Shown here: in pieces, positions 1 through 5,955 of the stretch
Numbering within the stretch: the first letter of the stretch is position 1
How the letters are laid out: every line of letters starts with the position of its first letter
DNA from: an uncultured Clostridia bacterium
GTDB taxonomy: Bacteria > Bacillota_A > Clostridia > Oscillospirales > Acutalibacteraceae
DNA: 6,560 nt
Direction: 5' to 3'
Assembly: GCA_937891215.1 (NCBI GenBank)
Contig: CALAEU010000202.1
Location: 1-6,560 of the forward strand
The notes under the pieces: generated by a model
What the model was told of the DNA's origin: nothing
What the model saw: only the letters and a program-made list of their open reading frames with translations
The model's database searches: none
Program-made: the position numbers and the translations under genes

Positions 1-16
1 TTATATAAAATTTATT

Positions 17-949
17 TTAACTTTCAAAAACTATTCCGTCAATTAATTTTGCACCGCGTGAAAAATCAAGAGCTGACATTCGTTTTTTACCTTCTAACTG
101 AACTTCAGTTATTAAAACTGCCTTTTTGTCACCACAAACTACAACAATTCCATCCTTTGACTGATAAACACTTCCAGCTGGTTTGTTGTATTCATCATTT
201 AATAAACGAGAACGGAATAATTTTAAATTCTTACCCTCATATTCTGTAAGAGCTACTGGCCACGGGTCAAGTCCTCGTATCTTATTATGCACTTCCATAG
301 CAGATAAATTCCAGTCAATTTTTGAGAGTGATTTATCAAGCATTTTTGCATAACTGCTTTTACTATCATCTTGTTTTACAGGTGTTAATTCACCTTTTTC
401 TATTGCAACAAGTGTTTTTAAAAGAACATCTGCACCTAAAACTGTAAGCCGTTCATATAAATCACCCGAAGTTTCATTTACTTGAATTTTTGTTTTTTCA
501 ACTAAAAGAATATCGCCTGTATCAAGACCTTCGTTCATTTGCATTGATGTAACCCCTGCAAATTCTTTGCCATCTAAAACAGACCATTGAATAGGTGCTG
601 CACCTCTGTATTCAGGTAAAATTGAACCATGAATGTTTATGCAACCATATTTTGCAAATTCAAGAAAATCTTTTGGGAGAATCTTTCCATAAGCAACAAC
701 AATTACAACATCAGGTTTTAATTCTTTTAAAATTTTTACACCTTCACCATTTTTTAATGAATCAGGTTGAAAAACCGGAATATTATTTTCACTTGCAACA
801 ACCTTTACCGGTGGCGGTGTCAGAATTGCTTTTCTTCCTACAGGCTTGTCAGGTTGAGTAAAAACACCGACAACATCGTAATTATTGTTAATTAAAGCCT
901 CAAGTGGTTTCACTGCAAAATCGGGTGTTCCCATATAAACAACTCTCAT
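17..949 (-). CDS. fmt: Methionyl-tRNA formyltransferase
   Basis: Transfers a formyl group from 10-formyl-tetrahydrofolate to the methionine on initiator tRNA, allowing bacterial translation initiation. The 310 residues match the usual length. The N-terminal Rossmann-type catalytic domain (about 1-190) begins MRVVYMGTPDFAV, then QPDKPVGR (32-39), the catalytic signature INIHGSILPEYRGAAPIQW (104-122, with Asn105 and His107) and MNEGLDTGD (138-146, with Asp143). The C-terminal OB-like tRNA-binding domain (about 205-310) starts after SKIDWNLSA and includes NKIRGLDPWPVA. The ATG at 949 lies 8 bp after the def stop; AGGTG 5 nt upstream overlaps that stop codon (TAG), so the pair looks translationally coupled. 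The gene is complete, ending with TAA 16 bp from the left window edge; no terminator follows in the visible bases. Confidence 0.97.
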   Translation of the reverse strand: MRVVYMGTPDFAVKPLEALINNNYDVVGVFTQPDKPVGRKAILTPPPVKVVASENNIPVFQPDSLKNGEGVKILKELKPDVVIVVAYGKILPKDFLEFAKYGCINIHGSILPEYRGAAPIQWSVLDGKEFAGVTSMQMNEGLDTGDILLVEKTKIQVNETSGDLYERLTVLGADVLLKTLVAIEKGELTPVKQDDSKSSYAKMLDKSLSKIDWNLSAMEVHNKIRGLDPWPVALTEYEGKNLKLFRSRLLNDEYNKPAGSVYQSKDGIVVVCGDKKAVLITEVQLEGKKRMSALDFSRGAKLIDGIVFES

Positions 950-957
950 ACTCTCAC

Positions 958-1440
958 CTACTCAACCTCTTCAATTTCGCCTACTCTTTGAAGCATTGTA
1001 CCGTCTAAAAGGTTATCTTTATAAAGAATACCGTCAAGATGGTCAATTTCATGACAAAAACATCTTGCTTTTAGTTCCTCACCTTTATAAAGGCACCATT
1101 TTCCCTCTCTGTTCTGTGCCTTAACTTGTACAGTCATAGGTCTTTTTACAGTACCACAAAGACCAGGAAGTGAAAGACAACCCTCTTCACCAATCTGCTC
1201 ACCCTCTACTTTTGTTATTTCAGGGTTAATAAGTTCTAAAAGTCCGTCTCCAACATCCATAACAACAACTCGTCTTAAAACACCAACCTGTGGACCTGCA
1301 AGACCTACACCAGGTGCTTCATACATAGTTTCTGCCATATCGTCAAGCAACTCAAAAAGTCTATCATTAAATTCAGTAACAGGACGAGCTTTTTTTCTTA
1401 AAATCGGGTCGCCGTCTTCACGAATATTTCTAATTGCCAT
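958..1440 (-). CDS. def: Peptide deformylase
   Basis: Metalloenzyme of 160 residues that removes the formyl group from the N-terminal methionine of new proteins at the ribosome. All three catalytic motifs are present: motif 1 GVGLAGPQVG (44-53, with Gln51), motif 2 EGCLSLPG (86-93, with metal ligand Cys88) and motif 3 HEIDH (130-134, with ligands His130 and His134 and catalytic Glu131), followed by LDGILY. The short C-terminus and the lack of the larger insertions typical of B. subtilis Def suggest a type 1-like form. The residue before HExxH is Cys (CFCHE) where many homologues have Gln (QHE). The ATG at 1440 has GAGGT 7 nt upstream, and the gene starts 12 bp after the priA stop. It is paired with fmt, as in most bacteria, because the two enzymes add and remove the same formyl group. 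Confidence 0.97.
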   Translation of the reverse strand: MAIRNIREDGDPILRKKARPVTEFNDRLFELLDDMAETMYEAPGVGLAGPQVGVLRRVVVMDVGDGLLELINPEITKVEGEQIGEEGCLSLPGLCGTVKRPMTVQVKAQNREGKWCLYKGEELKARCFCHEIDHLDGILYKDNLLDGTMLQRVGEIEEVE

Positions 1441-1452
1441 ACTAATACCTCA

Positions 1453-3900
1453 TTAAAGCGGATTTATATCTGCGGTTACAGTTACTCCACTATTCATTTT
1501 ATCTTTCATAAAAGAAACTAAAAGCGAAGAAATCAAACTTCTGAATCTTTTATTGTTTTTACATTTTATTGTAATAATATTTCTGTATTTATTATTTATT
1601 TTTGAAACTTTAGGTTGTAGCGGACCTAAGACATTTACTTTAACATCTGAAAATTCTTCTGAAACCAAAGTTTTAAGCATTTCAAAAAATCTGTTAGCAG
1701 ATGAAGAGCATTTTGCAAAATTTTCACTTATAAATGTAAGTGAACAAATATCGCAATAAGGTGGATAAATCATTGCTTTTCTTATAACATTTTCCATTTC
1801 AAAAAAGCCTTCATAATCCTGCTCTGAGGCTAAAGTTATAATATCATTATCAGGAAGCATAGTCTGAATAACTGCTTTACCTTTAAAATCGCCTCTACCA
1901 GACCTGCCTACAACCTGAGTCAATAAATCAAATGCTTTTTCACTGCTTCTGAAATCATCATTATAAAGTTGCTGGTCAATTGATATTACACCAACAAGTG
2001 TTACATTGGGGAAATTAAGCCCTTTTGCAACCATTTGTGTACCAAGAAGAATATCATATTCACCTTTAGAAAAAGCATGAAGTTTTTCTTCATAAGAATA
2101 CTTAGCCATTGTTGTATCTGCATCCATACGAAGAACTCTTGCATTAGGAAAAATACTTTCAATATCTTCTTCGATTCTCTGAGTTCCGAAACCAGCATAT
2201 TTAATTGTTTTATTATTACAAGTAGGACAAACATCAGTAAAACTTATTGAATGACCACAGTAATGACACATAAGGCGGTTATTTGCATTATGGTATGTAA
2301 GCGAAATACTACAATTAGGACAAGTCACAACAGTTTTGCAACTTTCACAAGTTGCAAATGTATTAAAACCACGTCTGTTCATAAGAAGAATTGCTTGTTT
2401 ATTGTCAGCAAGAACTTCTTCTATTTCAGAATACAATTCATTACTTATAACACTTTTACTATTTGAAATATCAACAGTTTTGACTTCTGGTAAAACTGCT
2501 TTACCAAAGCGTTCTGTAAGCTTTACAAAAGCATATTTTCCATCAATTGCATTTTTATATGATTCAACAGATGGTGTTGCAGAAGAAAGAAGTAAAAATG
2601 CATCATTTTTAACACATCTGAATTTTGCAACATCTCTTGCATGAAATCTTGGTGTCATTTCAGATTTATAAGTGTGCTCGTGTTCTTCATCCATAACTAT
2701 AAGACCAAGATTTTGGAATGGTGCAAAAACTGCAGAACGAGTACCTATTGCAATTTTCGCATCGCCATTTTTAACGCGTTTCCATTCATCAATTCTTTCA
2801 CCCGCAGAAAGTGCACTGTGAAAAACTGCAACAGTATCGCCAAAATATGAATAAAATGTGTTTATTGTCTGTGGTGTTAAAGCAATTTCAGGCACCATAA
2901 CAATAACGCCTTTGCCACTGTTTACAGTCTTTTCAATAAGTTTTATAAAAACCTGAGTTTTACCGCTACCAGTAACGCCAAATAATAAACCGGCTCCAGC
3001 TTTACCTTCTTCTATTTTTGAAGACAAATATTTAAAGGCTTTTTCCTGGTTTTCAGTTAATGGAGGAATAGGTTTTAAACCGCTTTTAATAGAAATCTTA
3101 GGTTTACGATAAACTTCACTGTCAAAAATTTCAAGATACCCTTTTTTACAAAGTGTGTTGATAACTGCAACTGTAACTCCAGTAAAATAACATACTTCTT
3201 TTACTGAAGCAGAACCAATATCAATAAGCAACGAAAGAACAGAGCGTTGTTTTGCACTTAAAGTGCCGAGTTTCCCCTCTACATCTTCTTCTGAAACAGA
3301 TAATCTGACATTTTTCACTGTCAAATCACCTGTTTTACGTTTTGTATCAAAATTGGAAATCAAAACACCTTTTTTTTCAAGTTTTTCGAGTATAAGCGAG
3401 TCTGCCGTAAATCCTAAACTTGAAAGAATTTTTTCCTTCTTCTGGAATTTACAGCCACCTTTTAAAAAGTCATAAACTTGCTTTTCTTCTGTTGTCAATT
3501 TCTCAATTACAGTAGAAGATACGCTTTCATCTGCCATAAATGATACAACATACTCTAAACCTATACCACTGGGAAGCATAGCCTTTGCGGCCTCAAACAA
3601 AGTACAAAATGTGTTTTCTTTGAGATAAGTAACTAATGAAATCATTTCATCATTAAGAAGCGGCACTTCATCAAGTACCGCTGCAATTGATTTAAGCTTA
3701 ATACTTTCATCAATTTCTGAACGAGATTTGATTTTCAAAACAAATCCTTGTTTCTTCTTGTTACCATTACCAAAAGGTACTAGTACTCTGCACCCCGCTA
3801 AAACATTAAGTGTTTTGGGAATCAGGTAAGTAAAAGGTGCATCAATATGATAAACAAGACCTTCAACTGCAATTTCTGCAATTAAAGCATCGTTATACAT
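1453..3900 (-). CDS. priA: Primosomal protein N', replication-restart helicase PriA
   Basis: An 815-residue superfamily 2 helicase that recognises stalled or collapsed forks and reloads the replicative helicase (B. subtilis PriA about 805 aa). Domains in order: N-terminal 3'-end DNA-binding domain (about 1-110, with DAPFTYLIP and GCRVLVPFG); winged-helix and linker region (about 130-275); helicase lobe 1 with Walker A GVTGSGKT (308-315), MVPEIALTPQ, GTRSAVFAPF, DEEH box (404-407) and SSATPS (439-444); a zinc-binding insert with four CxxC pairs (C518/C521, C527/C530, C545/C548, C558/C561), all intact; lobe 2 with GTQMVAKG (620-627) and QVVGRSGRG (662-670); and a C-terminal domain ending at DINPL. 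The ATG lies 2 bp after the rpoZ stop, and no Shine-Dalgarno sequence is visible before it, so translation is probably coupled to rpoZ. No truncation or frameshift is seen. Confidence 0.97.
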   Translation of the reverse strand: MYNDALIAEIAVEGLVYHIDAPFTYLIPKTLNVLAGCRVLVPFGNGNKKKQGFVLKIKSRSEIDESIKLKSIAAVLDEVPLLNDEMISLVTYLKENTFCTLFEAAKAMLPSGIGLEYVVSFMADESVSSTVIEKLTTEEKQVYDFLKGGCKFQKKEKILSSLGFTADSLILEKLEKKGVLISNFDTKRKTGDLTVKNVRLSVSEEDVEGKLGTLSAKQRSVLSLLIDIGSASVKEVCYFTGVTVAVINTLCKKGYLEIFDSEVYRKPKISIKSGLKPIPPLTENQEKAFKYLSSKIEEGKAGAGLLFGVTGSGKTQVFIKLIEKTVNSGKGVIVMVPEIALTPQTINTFYSYFGDTVAVFHSALSAGERIDEWKRVKNGDAKIAIGTRSAVFAPFQNLGLIVMDEEHEHTYKSEMTPRFHARDVAKFRCVKNDAFLLLSSATPSVESYKNAIDGKYAFVKLTERFGKAVLPEVKTVDISNSKSVISNELYSEIEEVLADNKQAILLMNRRGFNTFATCESCKTVVTCPNCSISLTYHNANNRLMCHYCGHSISFTDVCPTCNNKTIKYAGFGTQRIEEDIESIFPNARVLRMDADTTMAKYSYEEKLHAFSKGEYDILLGTQMVAKGLNFPNVTLVGVISIDQQLYNDDFRSSEKAFDLLTQVVGRSGRGDFKGKAVIQTMLPDNDIITLASEQDYEGFFEMENVIRKAMIYPPYCDICSLTFISENFAKCSSSANRFFEMLKTLVSEEFSDVKVNVLGPLQPKVSKINNKYRNIITIKCKNNKRFRSLISSLLVSFMKDKMNSGVTVTADINPL

Positions 3901-3902
3901 AA

Positions 3903-4112
3903 TTAAAGATTTTTGATTGAATCTGGTTCAACAATTTTATATTTACCATCAATAATTTCACCAAGAGCAACTGTAACAGGTTTTTCTGTCGAAAGATTTT
4001 TTTCCTGAAGATTTTCAACAGCAATTTCTCTTGCCCTTTTTGCAGTTGCAGTTACAAGTGAGTAACGACTGATACCTTGGTTAAGAATTCCTTTTAAATC
4101 TGGATTAAGCAT
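3903..4112 (-). CDS. rpoZ: DNA-directed RNA polymerase omega subunit
   Basis: A 69-residue omega subunit, which wraps the C-terminal part of beta-prime and aids assembly and stability of RNA polymerase. The conserved core helix RYSLVTATAKRAREIA (16-31) and the following KPVTVALGEIIDGKYKI (44-60) are both present. The size is close to B. subtilis omega (67 aa) and shorter than E. coli (91 aa). It lacks the N-terminal Met-Ala-Arg motif that forms part of the (p)ppGpp site in Proteobacteria, as expected for Firmicutes. The ATG at 4112 has a good ribosome binding site, AAAGGAAG, 8 nt upstream, and lies 21 bp after the gmk stop. Its TAA stop is only 2 bp before the priA ATG. In many Firmicutes coaBC sits between rpoZ and priA; it is absent here. 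Confidence 0.93.
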   Translation of the reverse strand: MLNPDLKGILNQGISRYSLVTATAKRAREIAVENLQEKNLSTEKPVTVALGEIIDGKYKIVEPDSIKNL

Positions 4113-4133
4113 AATAAAAACTTCCTTTCGAAA

Positions 4134-4748
4134 TCAATTATTTATAATTTTTTCAACTCTATTTTTCATATTGCTATATTTTAAACGCTCTGCTTTAATA
4201 ATTGACAAAACATCTTTTACACAAGAAGTTAAATCATCATTTATAACAATATAATCATATTCTTTTGCGCGCTGCATCTCAGTTTCTGCGATTTTTAAGC
4301 GACGCTCAATATCTTCTTCGGTTTCTGTTCCGCGATTTTTTAGTCTTCGTGAAAGTTCACTGAAAGATGGTGGCATTATAAAAATAGAAATTGCTTCAGG
4401 GTAAATTTTACGAACGTTACCAGCACCCTCAACTTCAATTTTTAAAATCACAGATTTACCTTCGTTTATATTTTCTTCAATAGCTTTTTTAGGTGTACCG
4501 TAATAATTAACACCATATTTAACATATTCAAGAAAACCATCTTGCGAGATGTTTTTCTCAAAGTTTTCAACTGTTGTAAAATAATAATCTACACCATCAG
4601 CCTCGCCTTCGCGTGGTGCACGGGTCGTCATAGATATAGATTGTTTAACATTGTCATCTGCTTTTTTTAATTCTGCAATAACAGTATCTTTACCGCAACC
4701 TGCAGGTGCAGAAATAACAACAAGTAAACCTTTATCCTTCAAATCCAA
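4134..4748 (-). CDS. gmk: Guanylate kinase
   Basis: Phosphorylates GMP to GDP with ATP, an essential cytoplasmic step of purine nucleotide synthesis; in Firmicutes this enzyme is a known target of (p)ppGpp inhibition. Numbered from the TTG start, the P-loop is SAPAGCGKDT (13-22), the GMP-binding region is SISMTTRAPREGEADG (37-52) followed by VDYYF, then NYYGTPKKAIEE (81-92), the segment KIEVEGAGNV (103-112), and the lid-type Arg region RRLKNRGTETEEDIERR (134-150). I prefer the TTG at 4748 (204 aa) because AGGGAGG lies 8 nt before it and family members begin shortly before the KGLLVVIS strand. An ATG at 4769 would give 211 aa but has no ribosome binding site. With the TTG start it overlaps remA by 17 bp, suggesting translational coupling. 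Odd points: Ala replaces the first Gly of the usual GPSGAGKGT P-loop, and Asp replaces Gly before the Thr. Confidence 0.95.
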   Translation of the reverse strand: MDLKDKGLLVVISAPAGCGKDTVIAELKKADDNVKQSISMTTRAPREGEADGVDYYFTTVENFEKNISQDGFLEYVKYGVNYYGTPKKAIEENINEGKSVILKIEVEGAGNVRKIYPEAISIFIMPPSFSELSRRLKNRGTETEEDIERRLKIAETEMQRAKEYDYIVINDDLTSCVKDVLSIIKAERLKYSNMKNRVEKIINN

Positions 4749-4998
4749 ATTCACGACCTCCCTTTTCATCGTTAAATCTATTAAGTAACTGTTCTGCCGA
4801 CAAAAACGAAAGGACTACATTATCACTATCTGTAATAATAATACCTTTTGTTTTTCTGCCGTGAGTAGCATCAATTAAGTTGGCTCTTTCTTTGCTTTCC
4901 TGAATCATTCTCTTTGCAGGTGCTGAATCAGGGCTTACAACCGCAATTACTCTGTCTGCATTTATAAGATTTCCAAAACCAATATTTACAAGTTTCAT
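4732..4998 (-). CDS. remA: RemA-like DNA-binding regulatory protein (DUF370)
   Basis: Small protein of 88 residues matching the RemA/YlzA family. In B. subtilis, RemA forms ring-shaped oligomers that bind DNA and activate biofilm matrix operons and osmoprotection genes. The highly conserved core is present: NIGFGN (5-10), the segment ending in Arg16, SPDSAPAKRMI (22-32), LIDATHGRKTKGIIITDSD (41-59), then LSFLSAEQLLNRF. Arg16 aligns with B. subtilis Arg18, known to be needed for function. The start is the ATG at 4998; an in-frame stop just upstream excludes a longer protein. Its own ribosome binding site is weak (TGTGA only), so it may rely on coupling to yicC, whose stop is 9 bp upstream. The last codons (EKGGREFGFEG) are also the ribosome binding site and start region of gmk. 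Whether it controls matrix genes here is inference; in non-biofilm Clostridia its regulon is unknown. Confidence 0.93.
   Translation of the reverse strand: MKLVNIGFGNLINADRVIAVVSPDSAPAKRMIQESKERANLIDATHGRKTKGIIITDSDNVVLSFLSAEQLLNRFNDEKGGREFGFEG
4757..4763 (-). promoter_or_regulatory. Strong ribosome binding site of gmk inside remA
   Basis: AGGGAGG (with flanks AAGGGAGGT) lies exactly 8 nt before a TTG at 4748-4746. It is the strongest Shine-Dalgarno match at any start in the window. It falls inside the reading frame that opens at the ATG at 4769, and there is no such site upstream of that ATG. It therefore points to the TTG as the true gmk start. Confidence 0.7.
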
Positions 4999-5007
4999 AA
5001 AATCACA

Positions 5008-5886
5008 TCATTCTATATTCTGAATTTGTTCTCTGATTTTTTCGATTTCTGCTTTTGTATCAATTACAACTTTTGCAATCTGAACATCTTGTGCTTTTGA
5101 ACCGATTGTGTTTGTTTCACGATTGATTTCTTGTACAAGAAAATCAAGTTTTCTACCGATTGCCTCGTCTGAATTCATCATTTCTCTCAATTGGTCAATA
5201 TGACTTCTTAATCTTACAGTTTCCTCAGCAACTGCAACCTTATCTGCAAAAATCGCTGCTTCTGTAAGAATTCTTGCTTCATCAACTTGTACATTTTCTA
5301 AAACTTCATTCATACGAGCAAGAAGCTTATCATTGTATTCTTTAACAGTTTCAGGTGAGCGTTTTTCAACAAACGAAACATTCTCTATAATTGTATCTGC
5401 ACGTGATAAAACATCATTTTTAAGTTTTTCACCTTCAGATTCACGCATTACAATAAATTTGTTTACTGCCTCTTCTAAAACAGCTTTAACTTTTTCCCAC
5501 AAATCATCTTCATCTATTGCGTTTTTTGTCACAGATAATACTTCTGGGGATCTTGCAATATCCTGTGCAGAAACATTAGCATTAACTGAGAATGTTTCGC
5601 CGATAAAGTGAATTGCATCGTAATAACTTTTTGCTAAAGGTTCATTTACTTTTACAACAACACTGTCGTCTGCAGTTGCTTCAATTGTAAGTGAACACTC
5701 TACTTTACCTCTTGAAATATATGAAGAAAGGTAACTTTTAATTTTTTCTTCAAGGAAATTATAAGCTCTTGGAAGTCGTGTAGAAAATTCAAAATATCTG
5801 TGATTAACACTTTTGATTTCTGCAGTAATATTAAATCCTTCAACAGAAGCCTGTGCTCTGCCGAAACCTGTCATACTTCTTATCAT
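5008..5886 (-). CDS. yicC: YicC/YloC family endoribonuclease
   Basis: A 292-residue protein of the YicC/YloC family, cytoplasmic, known from E. coli and B. subtilis homologues as an oligomeric RNA-cutting enzyme linked to small-RNA turnover. The N-terminus MIRSMTGFGRA is the family signature, followed by the VNHRYFE...RLPR region (residues 28-40) and SRGKVE (58-63). The middle part (about 75-205) is more variable and helical, with RESEGEKL at 148-155. The C-terminal DUF1732 domain (about 207-292) holds EETVRLRSH (221-229), GRKLDFLVQEINRETNTIGS (244-263) and the terminal EKIREQIQN. Length is normal and no key motif is missing. It is the first gene of the operon, directly behind the consensus promoter; its TGA stop lies 9 bp before remA. 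The family assignment is secure. The biological RNA targets in this organism are unknown. Confidence 0.95.
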   Translation of the reverse strand: MIRSMTGFGRAQASVEGFNITAEIKSVNHRYFEFSTRLPRAYNFLEEKIKSYLSSYISRGKVECSLTIEATADDSVVVKVNEPLAKSYYDAIHFIGETFSVNANVSAQDIARSPEVLSVTKNAIDEDDLWEKVKAVLEEAVNKFIVMRESEGEKLKNDVLSRADTIIENVSFVEKRSPETVKEYNDKLLARMNEVLENVQVDEARILTEAAIFADKVAVAEETVRLRSHIDQLREMMNSDEAIGRKLDFLVQEINRETNTIGSKAQDVQIAKVVIDTKAEIEKIREQIQNIE

Positions 5887-5894
5887 TTTAACGG

Positions 5895-5903
5895 CTCACC
5901 TTT
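5895..5903 (-). promoter_or_regulatory. Ribosome binding site of yicC
   Basis: AAAGGTGAG lies 8 nt before the ATG at 5886. It selects that ATG over the in-frame ATG four codons later (the second Met of MIRSMTGFG), in agreement with the conserved N-terminus of the family. Confidence 0.75.
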
Positions 5904-5907
5904 CGTG

Positions 5908-5955
5908 ATTTATCATATAATTATACTAAAAAATCAATATATTGTCAATTTATCA
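5908..5955 (-). repeat. 8-bp direct repeat TGATAAAT flanking the promoter
   Basis: TGATAAAT occurs on the minus strand at 5955-5948 and again at 5915-5908, exactly 40 bp apart (about four helical turns). The first copy includes the rluB stop codon and touches the -35 box; the second covers the likely transcription start. The second copy is part of the inverted pair TGAT-AA-ATCA. The arrangement could be an operator, but in sequence this AT-rich an 8-mer repeat may be chance. Confidence 0.3.
5920..5948 (-). promoter_or_regulatory. Exact-consensus sigma-A promoter for the yicC-fmt operon
   Basis: On the minus strand, TTGACA (5948-5943) is followed by exactly 17 bp and then TATAAT (5925-5920), matching the housekeeping sigma consensus at all 12 positions with optimal spacing. 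There is no extended -10 TG. Transcription would start near 5914-5912, giving a leader of roughly 26 nt before the yicC ATG at 5886. The leader holds the ribosome binding site but leaves no room for a riboswitch or attenuator. The -35 box begins five bases after the rluB stop codon. It is the only strong promoter I see in the window, so it probably drives all seven downstream genes. Confidence 0.85.

Larger units (their letters stand above)
17..5914 (-). other. Predicted seven-gene operon yicC-remA-gmk-rpoZ-priA-def-fmt
   Basis: From the promoter at 5920-5948 seven same-strand genes follow with gaps of 9, -17 (overlap), 21, 2, 12 and 8 bp. No terminator hairpin or second strong promoter is visible between them. 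This supports one transcript, with several start sites overlapping the preceding stop region. The left end of the operon is outside the window; in relatives, rRNA methyltransferase genes (rsmB, rlmN) often follow fmt. Confidence 0.75.

Noticed and set aside
1..16. Possible start of another gene or terminator after fmt
   Set aside because: Only 16 AT-rich bases remain; nothing can be assigned.
49..861. Plus-strand open stretches of 66-88 codons (49-249, 595-861) opposite fmt
   Set aside because: They lie antisense to a complete, strongly conserved fmt; their translations are low-complexity (Leu/His/Gln-rich) with no recognisable domain.
1553..3475. Plus-strand open stretches opposite priA (1553-1759, 2035-2250, 2251-2466, 2336-2644, 2641-2850, 3263-3475) and an out-of-frame minus-strand one at 2001-2234
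   Set aside because: All are inside the intact priA frame, share no family signature, and reflect codon bias of AT-rich coding DNA read in other frames.
5333..5611. Plus-strand open stretch of 92 codons opposite yicC
   Set aside because: It is antisense to the conserved yicC gene; the Ser/Thr-rich translation resembles no known protein.
5916..5925. Palindrome TATAATTATA, giving a TATAAT on the plus strand too and suggesting a divergent promoter
   Set aside because: No -35-like hexamer lies 16-18 bp upstream on the plus strand (the bases there are GGCTCA), and no plus-strand gene follows.
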